DNA from: Bemisia tabaci
Lineage: Eukaryota > Arthropoda > Insecta > Hemiptera > Aleyrodidae
Direction: 5' to 3'
Assembly: GCF_918797505.1 (NCBI RefSeq)
Contig: NC_092796.1
Coordinates: forward strand, 372,001 to 436,000
DNA: 64,000 nucleotides
A model generated the notes under the pieces. The model was not told the DNA's origin. It did no database searches and was given only the letters and a program-made list of their open reading frames with translations. The translations under genes and the position numbers were made by a program. How positions within the stretch are numbered: position 1 is the first letter of the stretch; each line of letters opens with the position of its first letter. Of this stretch, positions 23,301-35,144 are shown in pieces.

Positions 23301-24564
23301 ATAACCAGCTAATTACAGCCTACGAACTTCACGTCGCTTACTATCCTGCTAGATCATATATTGACGAGAGAAATCCAAAGGGTAAATGTACTAAAAAGCA
23401 TGAAACTCTGAGACTATTTGTGAATCTCCTATAAATTACACAAGTATTTATCCAAAAATAGCAACTAGGAATGTTTTTTTAAGTTTCAGCGTAATCAAAA
23501 ATTAATAAAAAATTGCGAAGGGAGACAAATCAGGGGGGGCAACGCTTGATAGGGTGAGAGCCCTAATTACAGTCCAAGCCGTCCCAATGAGCGTTTTCCC
23601 CTACATACATCCAAAAATGGATATAGGGTGAAAAGGAGTAGAGCAATGAATAGGGAACTAAAGATTTTATGGGATTCATGGAACAATCTAGGTTATCATA
23701 ATCTTTTAGTGCAGTTTCGGTAAGTGAGGGTATAAATGTATATTTCAAGTAACCGTGACCTCGATTTGTTATAAAGAAATGTGACAGATAAGTTATTATT
23801 TTGGAAAATGGGAGTATCAGTAAACGTAGAGATTTTCTTGAAAATTCACGTGGATCCTCGTTTAAAAAAAAGTCGTCAGACAGATGTTTTATCTACACAT
23901 ACGAGAAATGGAAGGCAGTGTGAACGCGCTACATAAGGCGCGCGGTAGAATAATCGTGACTAATTTATTATTTCTAAAAAATCAATATATACGTGTTAGT
24001 CAAGGCGTAAAGACTACATCTAGGTAGGCAAAACATAAAGGTTAACAGAAAAATTCGACGAATACAAACAATTGTTGTGAACAAGCTCATAAGATAGTGC
24101 GCGCGATATGTTTGTAATGAGTAGCGTAAATTTCCTCTACGACAATTTATTCAAATGAATCAGTAGGCAGATATGGGGATGGCGCCCTTAAAGAGGTTTT
24201 ATTGAAGGCTGATAAAGGTTGATCGAATCAATACCAAAAAGGGGTAGTGAATCAACCTTGTCAGGTTGTGCAGTTCGTCATATTTACAAAATAAATCTTA
24301 CTTCAACTTATATGCCCGCATAGTCTCAGTCAAATTTTCGATTTCGTCCATATAAGTTCAGCCTCGTGATGAGGTGAATGAACGTTCCATAAGACAGCGA
24401 TAGTGGCCTGAAGCCAAATTTCCCTAAGAGAGTTAAAACAATAACCTACTATTTTATCAAAAAGTGAAAAGATATGTCCGTATTGTTTCCTTGAATATTG
24501 TCAGATATCTCACAGAGAATTGGGAGTGCGAAAAGATGTCTTTTATAATTTTATTTTACCAAAC
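20331..24564. other. Intergenic or intronic, no supported gene
   Basis: ORFs of 60-85 codons only, none with motifs. I looked on the minus strand for downstream kinesin motor exons (SYLEIYNE, DLAGSE-type words) and did not find them. A homopolymer (C)7 near 22,224 is the only low-complexity site. Confidence 0.4.
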
Positions 24565-25064
24565 NNNNNNNNNNNNNNNNNNNNNNNNNNNNNNNNNNNN
24601 NNNNNNNNNNNNNNNNNNNNNNNNNNNNNNNNNNNNNNNNNNNNNNNNNNNNNNNNNNNNNNNNNNNNNNNNNNNNNNNNNNNNNNNNNNNNNNNNNNNN
24701 NNNNNNNNNNNNNNNNNNNNNNNNNNNNNNNNNNNNNNNNNNNNNNNNNNNNNNNNNNNNNNNNNNNNNNNNNNNNNNNNNNNNNNNNNNNNNNNNNNNN
24801 NNNNNNNNNNNNNNNNNNNNNNNNNNNNNNNNNNNNNNNNNNNNNNNNNNNNNNNNNNNNNNNNNNNNNNNNNNNNNNNNNNNNNNNNNNNNNNNNNNNN
24901 NNNNNNNNNNNNNNNNNNNNNNNNNNNNNNNNNNNNNNNNNNNNNNNNNNNNNNNNNNNNNNNNNNNNNNNNNNNNNNNNNNNNNNNNNNNNNNNNNNNN
25001 NNNNNNNNNNNNNNNNNNNNNNNNNNNNNNNNNNNNNNNNNNNNNNNNNNNNNNNNNNNNNNNN
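24565..25064. other. Assembly gap (500 N)
   Basis: Exactly 500 N, a typical scaffolding placeholder, so the true distance is unknown. ORFs spanning it are artefacts. It lies immediately downstream (minus strand) of the two kinesin exons and may hide part of that gene. Confidence 0.99.
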
Positions 25065-25625
25065 AAAATAAAATTTACCTGCATTGCAGGCGGCTCTTAA
25101 CTATGCATTTACTTTCAGAAGAAGGAATTTAGTTGTTGGGTTGCATGTATATTTAAAATTCATGAAGTACTTACGACATTAAATCAATTGCTTTCATACC
25201 TATAAAATACCGGCTGATTTGGTACTATGTTGTAATCGTTCCCTTGTACATACTCCTCACACCTGACCTCGTTGAAAGAAAGTTGCTTAGAGACCAAAAT
25301 GCATGAAACAGTTAGTTGAGTAGTTCTAATTGCATAGCTTCCTAACTGAAAGCACCTTTCGACTTTTCAATGAGTATATCAAATGAAATGACCTACAATA
25401 AGTAGGGCAGAGACAATTTCTTTGAGGAAATGTGGCAGTTTTGTATTTTTGTGCAACATCCACGCATCAATAGACTTTCCTTAGAAACGAGCCCCAACAC
25501 CTTTTCACGATGGGTTTCCAGAATTCAAAGCCAAGATATTAATATAATTAGAAATGCACCATGGATTGCCTGAATATATGTATTTGTATTTTTTTAAGGG
25601 ATGATATTTATTAAAATGCTCTTAC

Positions 25626-25826
25626 TGAATACTGCTGCGGTCGTTTTTCTATGAATTGGAAGAGCTGATTCATGGCTCTGACCATGATACCGGTGTCCTT
25701 GCCAGGGTGACCGACCATTGTATGAGTCTTTCCAGAGCCAGTCGCGCCGTAAGCGAAAACGGTGGCGTTGTACCCTAATAGCACGTCACGGACTAGAGGT
25801 TTTGTTGTGGCTTCGTAGACAGCCTC
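25626..25826 (-). CDS. Kinesin exon carrying the P-loop
   Basis: 67 codons. Acceptor ...CATTTTTTAG ends at 25,827 and donor TTCA|GTAAG is at 25,625-25,621. The frame runs from EAVYEATTKP through the P-loop GATGSGKT to KRPQQYS, in phase 0 at both ends. The P-loop serine replaces the more usual alanine/cysteine at that position but keeps the Walker A pattern GxxxxGKT intact. Confidence 0.92.
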
Positions 25827-27344
25827 CTAAAAAATGTAGACAATTAATTTGCGATACATCAAAGGAGAAAATAGCAGTGGTAGGAGAAGTAGTTTGCTAG
25901 ATTGATTTTGTCAGGTAAGGTAAAATTAAGTGAAGTGGATGTTTTATAAATTATGAGAATTTAAGGACATTTTTTATTGAAAGCAACCTATTTGAATTTT
26001 AATTTGTCTTTCTTCGTATATTTTATTGATTAATCTGGAAATAAGCAATAGATATATATGTATCTCAAAACATGATTCAAATTTTTCCGCGGTTATTAAA
26101 AATCAAATCACCAAGATAGTAGCGTGTTTGTTGCTCTGCTTAAAAACCAAAATCCGAGAGGAAATAATGTGAGAGACATTCTAGAGAAATTTCTTCTAAA
26201 TTTTCCTAATGCAGTCCGTTCTTAGGCAATGTGTTTCTACAGACCTGGGTGTTTCCTTGGAAATTTAAAACCACCCTGTGCGACACATACAATAAAAAGA
26301 AAAAAATAGAGACACAGATGATAGACGGGAAATTCATGCTATTTAAAGCTGCCAAATTACAGTATTTTCCTATTTTAAATAACATTCCTTTTTCGATAAG
26401 CTCACCTCGTCAATTGGTGAGGTTTAAATTACCAAGAGATGATGTAAATCGCAAATTATACTTTGAACAACTTACTGAAACCCATGTTTATGTTAAAAAT
26501 GGAGAGAAACAATCCAAGCAAAGATTCCTTTATTAATTAAGATCTTGTTAACCTATAGATGACCAAGCCGGCGCCGTCGGGCAAGTTGACCCGAGGCTTG
26601 CTAAAAGTACGTTGACCGCGGGTTGTGTAACGCCGATTTTCACGAAGTTTAGATATAGGTCTACAAATACTTCGTAAAAGAAGAATGAGACATCAAATTT
26701 TAAAAAAAGCGAAAATCGTGTGTCGACATAGACAAAGGTAGCAAATACGTATCCGCGATTCCGCGCCTCTCTTTCAACCTGTTTTCCGAATCTGATCGGC
26801 ATCTGATCGGCAGCATAAAGCGGAGCATTACGAGGACACGCCTCGCGCTATCGCGCCTTCAATTTTGCAAATACAACACGGACATCCATCGAGCACGAAT
26901 AGTTGTATCTCTGCGCCGGCCGTCATCAAAGCGCATCCTTTCCCTTGCTCTATTTCCATGTGACCATGTTGTGTTGGTTCCGTTTGTGAGCAAAACAGCC
27001 GAAGATAGGAGAGACGTGATCGTGCCGCCTTTTCTACCCTTCTAGATTCTACATCAAAAACTATCAAAATCAATGTATTCAAGTGAGGATCAATGTGACC
27101 CGACTTAAGACTTGGTGTGATAAAAAAGTCTTCGGCATCAAAGGGCTAATTAGTACCTTCCTTTGAATGAACTTTCTTCTCTCACTAAACTTGCACGTAA
27201 TAAAATTACAATGTTATGTTTAACTGCTCTTACCTGAGTGGCGTCCTCCCCAAAAACGTGATCAAAAATGAAATGTTTTTCACCGTTGCGTTTGTGACGC
27301 AAGGCTGCTTCTTTTTCCCTCTCCGATTCTTCTACAATTATTGT
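25626..27344 (-). CDS. Kinesin motor domain fragment (kinesin-8/KIF19-like), two exons
   Basis: Two adjacent exons on the minus strand join in phase 0: 27,344-27,234 then 25,826-25,626, giving 104 residues. They encode the part of a kinesin motor from before beta-4 through the P-loop. It reads EKHFIFDHVFGEDATQ|EAVYEATTKP, then GYNATVFAYGATGSGKTHTM, where GATGSGKT is the nucleotide-binding P-loop, then GIMVRAMNQLFQFIE. GYNATVFAYG and the TGIMVRAMNQLF helix favour kinesin-8/KIF19-like motors, plus-end-directed and often depolymerising. Neither the N-terminal strand exon nor the switch I/II and stalk exons are visible. An assembly gap lies 560 bases downstream. Fragment or broken assembly are both possible. 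Confidence 0.9.
26548..27100. other. GC-rich insertion-like segment inside the kinesin intron
   Basis: GC/CpG content is clearly above the surrounding intron, and a 12-bp duplication (ATCTGATCGGC twice near 26,790) is present. Minus-strand ORFs of 84 codons each show no motif. It may be an old transposon fragment, but no termini were seen. Confidence 0.3.
27234..27344 (-). CDS. Kinesin exon upstream of the P-loop exon
   Basis: 37 codons. Acceptor ATTTCAG ends at 27,345 and donor CTCAG|GTAAGAG is at 27,233. It reads TIIVEESEREKEAALRHKRN then GEKHFIFDHVFGEDATQ. The FDHVFGEDATQ word is the hallmark of kinesin motors just before the VYEATTKPLV helix supplied by the next exon. Phase 0 at both ends. 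Confidence 0.9.
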
Positions 27345-28869
27345 CTGAAATAAAAAAAAAAATTCTGTTCAACTCCTTAGTCTTGATCAGCTTTGAAACA
27401 GATTTAGGTGACAAGCACGCTATTTTGACGATGAAACTTCCAGAAATTTCCCAGAAATTTCCCATTAAGAAAATCGTCAATATCAAAATTCATACCGCTG
27501 GCAAATCTACCAAATCCTTCTCCTAGGTTTGGGATGTCGTATATCTCCTGTTACATTTACGTATCTTAGAGAGGACCTGATTCCTGTTTTCCGAGAAAAT
27601 TTCTCTAATTTCCCTTCGTTCTTTCAAGGAATATCCTCTAAATATTTCGGGAAGTATTCTCTTAATATAATGAAATATGAGCGGAAATTTTCAAACAACG
27701 CAATCTACATCCGTGGTTCAGCGATTTCAGAATCGATGGGTTTTTATCTTGCGAAAACTGTTATATTATTCTCAAAACTCACATAATATAGACATATGGG
27801 TAACTGGCACCAACATTAGCGAATAGGAACACGGTTGCTTAAATCTAACATTCTTTGTTTGGGTGATGAAGATCATATTTAATACTAATTTAGGCATCGT
27901 ATTTTTCTTTCATCCGGATTAAATAACTTTGATAAAACCATTCGGATTAGGGGCGAAAAAGAATCAATAAGTAAATAAAAGTGGAGAGAAAGGAACGGGT
28001 AGAATGAGTTAAAAATGTAAAACGCGGGGTGAATGGGTATCGTTTCTCTAATGAGTTTATTTTGCAGATACCAGACGCTCCACTCATTCATTCTCATATT
28101 TGCCCGGACCTATTATGAGAAAATAGGCGAGCGATGTTTGCGTGGAATTCGTGAGCTCCTTCACCTTATATATTTTTTCTGACACACCGGAAATCGCTGA
28201 AATTGACGGCCTCATAAAATGTTCCAAGGTCTACGACCCTCGTAGCGTCTCTATTATTCTAGACAGGATCGCCAAATTGCCATCACTTTGATGCGCTTGT
28301 GGCATCCTTTCCGTGCTTTAGTGCCTGAATGTTCGAACATTTTAACAACAGCGCCTCTCCACCTACATATTAACTCCTTGACCCTTGCAGACATTTGACT
28401 CACCTATATTTGGTAAGTGGTTCAAGTTTGAAGGGCCCTTCTTTTCCCTTCGTTGCCCATAATAATGAAAGTTACTCTTTTTAGCCGCAGCTGAAATACA
28501 GTAGTGTGTAAAATTATTGAAGTGCGCCAAATGTTTGGAAATGAGGCAACCTGCCTGAATAAGACTCGATAAATTGAGGAAATGCAGTGATATCAACTTT
28601 GTAAAAAGCTTCTGAACTAACTGCAACAATTATTTTAACTACCTAACTCTCTTTTTCAAAGTGTTACTGATTTTGCATCGTTAAGCACTTTTAAATACAT
28701 TTATTTACAAATTAAGTCATTTTTCGCATAGATATGCGAAAGAAAAATACTTTCGAGCATATCACCGCGAGGAAGACTCGAACCCAAGTCATTAAATGGC
28801 TTCAAAGGTATTTATTTGGCGTTGAGAAATGGAGGAACTTAACCTAAGTCAGCTTATTTGTATTTTGCG

Positions 28870-28906
<37 letters not shown>

Positions 28907-30028
28907 AAAAATCGAAGAAACCTGTGACCATGATAATTTCCGTTGATTTTCTTTTGAGTTGGAGCATTTTGCAATTTCCAGACAAAATGTCTGATAGTTT
29001 CCTTGAATAAAATGTAACCTGAGGGGAAATGAGGTGACGCATTTTGTGTTGCTAGGCTAATTTTGGTCAAAATTATGCAAACGCGTTCCACAAAATTCAA
29101 AAACGAAGAGCTGGTGGATACAGTATGAGCATAAGAAATCTGTTTGATGAAAGATAAATTATTTTTTTGCTACAAATTCAAGAATATAACTGTGAAACAC
29201 AGGCCACTTTTTTCAATAACTTGTGCTAACACACTATTTGGTTTTCTCCCAACCGAACATAAGATATGTGGAGTATAAAAGTGCCGCAATTGAAGCACGT
29301 GCTTTTAAACCATGATAGACGAAAATATTGCTCAAAAAAGAACACGCACCAAGACAAGGTTGACCTCGTGTAAGAGAAACAATGGTTAAGACCCACTCAG
29401 GGAAACTACTTTTCGTGAATAATAAAAGCTACCGCTAGACTGTTGCGAATGAAATATTAATTAATTTCGATGAGCTGAAGGTTTGGCGTTCAACTGATCA
29501 AGCCAAGCCTTTTACATACAATTTTCCCAGAGCGTGAAGAAATTATTTTTCTCTTCTTTTTTTTTCTTTTTTCCCGTCTTTTAAGACAACGGGTTACGGG
29601 TATAACAAAAGCATGATTTGACGGCAAATATTCAAGTCGTAGCCATAAATATTAATAAGCGTGCTGCCAAAGAACCACCGCCCAAAAGCCCAAAAGTCTT
29701 TTGTCAAAGCCAAGTCTTTCTAATTTAATAGCTTCATCATTCAGACTTATTTAGCCAGAATCAGTCTGCCTGCATCGTGTTACCTCATTCTTTTTCACAT
29801 TTGAATTTTTCTGCGGAGTACTAAACAACACCATGCCTTTCCATGAATTTTTCCCCGTTTATGAAGAATGTACTTTCACATTTTCAAGTCGGAACCTTTT
29901 TCTACCAAAAATGTAAACTTAGCAGCGAGTTATGCAAAGTCTGATGTATTCACGTTGACTCCAGTCGAATTTGCCTATTCGATATTCACAATTTCTTGAC
30001 GGTTCGAATGTGAAAAAGGAGCACATAT
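27345..30028. other. No supported gene; poly-T tract
   Basis: AT-rich sequence, with a run of about 27 T near 28,877-28,903. No upstream kinesin exon (AVRVRP-type word on the minus strand) was found. Confidence 0.4.
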
Positions 30029-30153
30029 GAACGTATTTCTGTCAAACGGAACTATTTGCATAAAGATATGAGCCCTGAAACTTATAAGAATATGGGCATA
30101 ACAGGGCTCACGCCATCATAATGCACATAGTTCCGTTTGGTAGAAATACGTCC
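30029..30153. mobile_element. 125-bp MITE (GGACGTATTTCTG termini), 4-bp ATAT flanks
   Basis: The left end GAACGTATTTCTGTCAAACG and right end TTTGGTAGAAATACGTCC are inverted repeats. An inner pair, TATGAGCCCTG / CAGGGCTCACG, follows. ATAT lies directly on both sides (30,025-30,028 and 30,154-30,157), consistent with a target duplication. A larger relative is at 38,799-39,930 and a single end at about 44,645-44,673. Confidence 0.8.
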
Positions 30154-30255
30154 ATATTACCTCGCCGCAGCCATCTAACGTTGCAGATTTATACTGCAAT
30201 CTGAATTATTATAAGCCACCTGATAAAACTAAGATCATTTTAACTTCGTATAAAA

Positions 30256-30650
30256 ATGATGAAGAAACGGACACAGGATATGCTAAGAGCAACGGAGATG
30301 GATTTCTGGAGAAGGTCGGCAGGAATTTCTAGGAGAGATCGGGTCCGTAATGATAGAGTACGTCAGATAATGGAAATCGAAAATGACATCGTGTTCGACA
30401 TCATGACCAAACAACTTGTCTGGTCCGGTCATGTCAATGGGATGACGGAAGAGAGGCTGCCAAAAAAGATGCTTGATTGGGTTCCTCCTGGGAGGAGACG
30501 TAGGGGACGCCCAGTGAGAGGTTGGCGACAGGGGGTGTTAAACGAGATGAGGGAGTGTCAACTCCCCGATGACCTGTGGGAAGACCGAGCTTTGTGGCGG
30601 TTAGGCGTCGTAAAGCGCCAAAGAGCGCTGTAAAAGCGATATATACATAT
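30256..30650 (+). mobile_element. 3' tail of a non-LTR retrotransposon (reverse transcriptase C-terminus)
   Basis: An open frame of 125 codons (30,256-30,633) reads EMDFWRRSAGISRRDRVRND, then QLVWSGHVNGMTEERLPKK and GRRRRGRPVRGW. This is the basic C-terminal tail common to LINE-type endonuclease/reverse-transcriptase polyproteins (pattern FLRR-x-GI-RRDR-RN, W-GHV-RM, LP-K-L-W-P-GRRRRGRP). The stop is followed by an AT microsatellite (ATATATACATATATATATAC), as expected of a 3' tail. The catalytic reverse transcriptase and endonuclease regions are absent, so this is a 5'-truncated dead copy. The clade cannot be assigned from the tail alone. Confidence 0.87.
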
Positions 30651-30657
30651 ATATATA

Positions 30658-30751
30658 CTAGCCGCTCTGGACGCGCTTTGCGCGTCCGTCACGGCTAGCC
30701 AAGGGGCTGCGCCCCGTGGAACCCCGGTCATACGCGAGTGATATTCGGCTT
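30658..30751. repeat. 94-bp GC-rich hairpin repeat, copy 1
   Basis: CTAGCCG and CGGCTAG bracket an inner palindrome GGACGCGC-TTT-GCGCGTCC. It is followed by AAGGGGCTGCGCCCC (another stem) and GGAACCCCGGTCATACGCGAG. The same 94-bp block recurs in direct orientation at 31,192-31,285. Possibly the structured end of a transposable element; a Helitron-like CTAG/hairpin end was considered but not proven. Confidence 0.75.
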
Positions 30752-30814
30752 TTTTGAGTGATAGCCATTTTTCTGAGTAGTTGAACATTTGATCACTATG
30801 ATGTATACATTTTG

Positions 30815-31040
30815 ATATGCGCAATGCGTGAAGTATTCTTCTGACCTTGTAGGCGCTAATATGCGCCTCTCGCCGATCCGGCCGACCGCACCGTTTTGCG
30901 CAATGCGAGAAGTTTTCCTGCGGGCTTGTAGGCGCTAACATGCGCCTCTCGCCAACCGCACTGTTTGGCGCAATGCGCGAAGTATTCTTGCGATCTTGTA
31001 GACGCTAATATGCGTTTCTGACCGCACTATGTTCTGCGCA
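30815..31040. repeat. GC-rich tandem repeat, ~72-bp unit, three copies
   Basis: Each unit contains GCGCAATGCG-GAAGT-TTC-T, then CTTGTAG-CGCTAA-ATGCG-CTCTCGCC, then GACCGCAC. The unit is rich in CpG and in GCGC palindromes. The array lies between the two 94-bp hairpin repeats, so the whole 30,658-31,285 block may be one element with direct terminal repeats. Confidence 0.75.
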
Positions 31041-31191
31041 ATTATTCAAACTTACTTTAAAATTTTTACGGAATTACGTTCTATAGTATGTTGAAAGAGG
31101 ATGGCAATTAGTTTTCTTGAATCCTGAGGTGTCAATTTTCTAGTTTAGGTAGTCAAATGCTACAAACAATCCCAATAGCTCTACAGCTGTG

Positions 31192-31285
31192 CTAGCCGTT
31201 CTGGACGCTCTTCGCGTATCCGTCACGGCTAGTCAAGGGGCTGCGCCCCATGGAACCCCGGTCATACGCGAGTGATATTTGGCTT
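31192..31285. repeat. 94-bp GC-rich hairpin repeat, copy 2
   Basis: It matches 30,658-30,751 in the same orientation with about 8 differences, several in the inner stem (GGACGCTCTTCGCGTATCC). CTAGCCG...CGGCTAG and AAGGGGCTGCGCCCC are kept. Confidence 0.75.
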
Positions 31286-31301
31286 CGATAAGTAATTATA
31301 T

Positions 31302-31624
31302 CCTCATTTCATTTCCTTTTCCTTTCATTTTTTCCTTTTTTGGAGCATGTGTATCCATTCACAATTATTATTTCAAAATAGCTTTCCCTAGACTACATTT
31401 GATGCTTTAAACGGCACCAATTTGTTTTAATAACATTTCTGGCTAAATCATTGGTTTTCCCAGGAAGGCAGCCTCTCGTCCCTCGCAGACTCCATTGTTG
31501 CCAGATAAGTTGCTTCAAACCCATGTACAATATTCACATTTATCGCACAATCCGGCAACCTCCCGAGTGAAATAGAAAAAGGTGGATTCGCTGAAAGTCT
31601 GAATCCTTCGAAGTTTATATTAAT
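31302..31624 (-). repeat. Dispersed repeat family B, copy 2 (inverted)
   Basis: Reverse complement of 2300-2640: it shares the purine-rich end (here CATTTCATTTCCTTTTCC), GGTTTTCCCAGGAAGGCAGCC, TTGCCAGATAAGTTGC and the terminus GAATCCTTCGAAGTTTATAT. It directly follows the second 94-bp hairpin repeat. Confidence 0.75.
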
Positions 31625-34021
31625 GATATATATATAAAAATGATGAAACATCATTTAATGCTAAGAATGAGAATGGTTCGATGTATATCGCTCAACTGCA
31701 TGTGACAAACCTATCACTGATGGCGCCCAATGACATGAAACGAAAGATGCGGGGTATCCACTTCGCTGAAGAACACATAAAAAAGCCCAAAATGGCTCTA
31801 GTTTTTGGCTCGTGACTCAATTTTTAATGCTTTTATATTCTACCAACATGTTACGAAATAAATGGTAAATGTATAAATAAAAGGATTTATTCAATACGAG
31901 TTTAATTTGCAATCAATTACATGGGCGGGCTACCTGCAGATTTGAAACTTGACTTGTATGCTCTTTCTTAAATTCTGAAAATATGCCGAGAATATCTCAC
32001 GTGCACTTTCACGAATTCAAATTTCATGAATCTTTGCCACCTTTTAATGGCGTCCATTTCCGGGGGTAAATCAATCGCAGCGATCGACAGACGCGACTAG
32101 AAAAGGCGCGGGGTGGGCGTCACAAGATAATGATCGGGACGATGTGCAGTTGCAGTCGAAGTGCATGAGGAGGTTATGCTTTTCTCCAATAAAGTTTGAA
32201 TACTTTATATTAGGTTATACGGGGCGACAGGGTGATTTTTAGAGTGATCTGACAAATGTGGTGCACACTTGCTAAGCGCATATGAAATTGTCGGTCGCTG
32301 CTTAGAGATTCCACCCCCATAATCACCACGTAAATCGTCATCAGACTTGTTGCTAATCAAGCTCTGGCTTTGATTTCTCACCACTCCACCTCTCATCAAT
32401 ACCCGGAAGTGTTGACTGTCTACACCTCTTGACCCTTTCTCTCGACTCTGCATTACTGCATTAAAAAGAGGAAACGTCATATAAGCCTCTGTGTCGCGTC
32501 CCAGGTGATGGCAGATGTAGGCTGAAATGCGTCGGTTTTTAATAGAAAACCTTTCTAACCAGTGAGTAGCTTTAATATTTTAATTTTCCATTAGGTTGAC
32601 CTAGTTCTGGTCCGGTTCTCCGTTAACATCTTTTAAAATTATATAAGTCGCTGATCGTCGCAATATTTCACCTGATAAAACATTTATTTTTGACAAGAGT
32701 CACGGACAATTTTCATAAATTTTTAAGACACTCAAGAAAAAAATACACATTAAATGTCATTAAAATATTCGAGGGGTAAAATTCACTAATTATCCAGTGA
32801 ATTCATATTGTATCAGAAAAGCTGGCAACGTCCGAATGTTCATGCAACGTTGGTTATGATCAGACTGAAAATGGAGGAGGCAGAAATGAAACAAGGAGTA
32901 TACGAAGGTTGTGTACGCCTTGAGTTTGGCTCAAAAAATCGTCCTGATTGAAAGAACCTGCCCGCAGACGCGAGAAACTTGAAGACGCGTGTTACAAACG
33001 ACGCAGATTTCGAGCTAAGGAATGGATTTCAGACTGCTTTAACATGCCCAACGTGATTTTCGTGTGATTTTACCCATAAAGCGTAAATGTATTTGGCTAT
33101 ATCTCCTGCGTGTAACTGACCCATTCAGTCTATAGGGCACATAATTATTACTAAGGAAAATCACTTTTCTCCATCTTGGAATAATCTCGTGGCTCCTTCT
33201 CATCTCTGAGAAAGGAGATGAGGAGAAATCAGTTGATTGGATCCTCCTGCCGAAGGCTATTATTACAACCTTTGAAGCGCAGGTAAGATGAAGGTCGACT
33301 TCCGTTCAATCTTTTACGCGTCTCGGCGACGTGTTTGTGTGAAGAGGGTGGCGTGTCTTTAAAACACATTAAACTGATCAATCGAGACAGGGGCACATGG
33401 CTTCTATACAGCGTTGCCAAGCCAATCCTTCCCCCGTTACTTCGATGGCAAATTTAAAGTTTTCAACGGGGGCGTTTGACGACAACGATCAAGAATGCCG
33501 CGGCGAAGGTCGGCTCTTCCGTGTTGTCTAAAAGACGCTTTGTTGATTGAGCTAATGATTTATTAACAAATTACCTTGGCTTGCGCCTCGTGTCTAATAG
33601 AGAATCAAAGAATACTCCAACCGCAGGAGATGCAAGTGTGACACGAGAACAAAGAGGGGGGGGGGGGGGGGAGAAAAGGAATAATGGAATTCACAGGAAA
33701 ACCGAAATATGATGATCACGCATCTACAGTGAAAGCAAGTGGATATTTCGTTGCCATAAAGGCCGCTAAAAGAGGAAAAACGGGGCAAAGTGTAAATCTG
33801 TACACCAAATCTACTCTTGAGTCACGGCGGATTTAGTTTACCAGAAAGGTTCAATTCTGACACTTTACTTTTTTCGTGCTCTAAGCACAATGGAGTTTCC
33901 TTGCGGCCTCCTTGATGAAGTTTTCAAGTATTTGTCCTCTTTTATATAGAGCTGAGAGTATGCGTAACACGTCTTTTCATTTATTCAGTTTGAGTACCTT
34001 CACGTTTGACGATAAATATAT
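31625..34021. other. No supported gene; poly-G run
   Basis: ORFs up to 91 codons without motifs. A run of 16 G occupies 33,656-33,671. Nothing else is supported. Confidence 0.4.
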
Positions 34022-34284
34022 CGACGGTGTAAATCGGCAATCACATAACTCGTTTGCGGTGTCTGAAAATCTCCGCCTCTATATTATTTTTTTAAAGGAG
34101 AACAAATTATTGACATCATTCCTTGAAGTTTTTGCAGAATTTTCTTCACGTACAGAGAAGAAATATCACGGTAGTTTTGAAGAATTGCCGTTGAGTAGTT
34201 TTCTGTCTACAAAATAAAGTATGACAGGAAGTCTACGACGCGTCGTCGCAAACCGAGTTATGCGATTGCGGACTTACACCGTTG
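34022..34284. mobile_element. Hairpin MITE (CGACGGTG termini), copy B, 4-bp TSD ATAT
   Basis: The left end CGACGGTGTAAATCGGCAAT and right end GATTGCGGACTTACACCGTTG are imperfect inverted repeats. The interior (CGTTTGCGGTGTCTGAAAATC, AAATAAAGTATGACAGGAAG, CGTCGCAAACCGAG) matches copy A at 4902-5153. ATAT is present on both sides (34,018-34,021, 34,285-34,288), so the family makes 4-bp duplications of form NTAT. Confidence 0.85.
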
Positions 34285-35144
34285 ATATATAATGAGGAGA
34301 CTTCATTTTTGTCATGACCCTCGGGATTTTGGGGTCTAAAAATAGAGTGTCCATCCAGTTGAGTTATCGTTTGTGTGTTGAAAACGTTTTTTTTTTTTTT
34401 TTCCTAATCAACAGTGGCTGTGTAACGTTACATCCTCAATACCTGAGGTATAAACCACATTCTAAAGTATTTTCAGATGACGCTAGATCAAGTAAAAAAA
34501 CGGAAAAATAGTGATAAAATTAAAACTGAAAGCGATGAGTTTGAAAAATCTGTTGTACCATTTACTAAGTCCTTTCATTGTTTGTTCTTATTTTTATCAA
34601 AAACACAAATTATATTTTTAGAAAAATTCGAAATCTTGACTATTTGCATAGATCATACTATGTAAATTGTGTTTATTTTATTTAAAAAATAAAAAAAAAA
34701 ATAAAAAAATAAAAAAAAAATAGGAAACTCATAATTTTTAGAGTTATATTAATCAAACGCGTCACTACCTCGCAGAGAAAATGTTACCTCCTTGGATTAT
34801 GGACTGCGAGAAAAGCTCCTCTGAAGTGTCGCTGCGTCCAACCACGCCATAGTTGTGCGACTGTACGTGTTTCAACTTCTTAACTTTTCAGTCGTTACCT
34901 CACCATCTCACTTTACTCTATCTCGAGTATCCTCTCTTAACTTTGCTGATATTATGAAAAAACGAGATTGGTGAGGGACATGGATAAAATTTAAAAAAAT
35001 TGAAGAAGTCAAAGCTTGAGTTCTCTCGCGTGATCGTAAATTCTCTAGCCTCAAGTGCCTACATCCGTTGCAATTTCAATTTTTTTTTTTTTTTTGATAG
35101 ATACAGTTGCACACTTTTCTCACAAAGAGAATTATTTGCATTAT

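Noticed and set aside
24464..25132. Long open frames (up to 222 codons) across 24.5-25.1 kb
   Set aside because: They span the 500-N gap; the residues are unknown bases, not coding sequence.
30558..30941. 127-codon minus-strand ORF over the LINE tail and GC-rich repeats
   Set aside because: Antisense to the reverse transcriptase tail and extends through tandem repeats; no independent support.
30658..31285. Calling the CTAG/hairpin repeats a Helitron
   Set aside because: CTAG after a stem is suggestive, but no TC 5' end, AT insertion site or helicase was identified.
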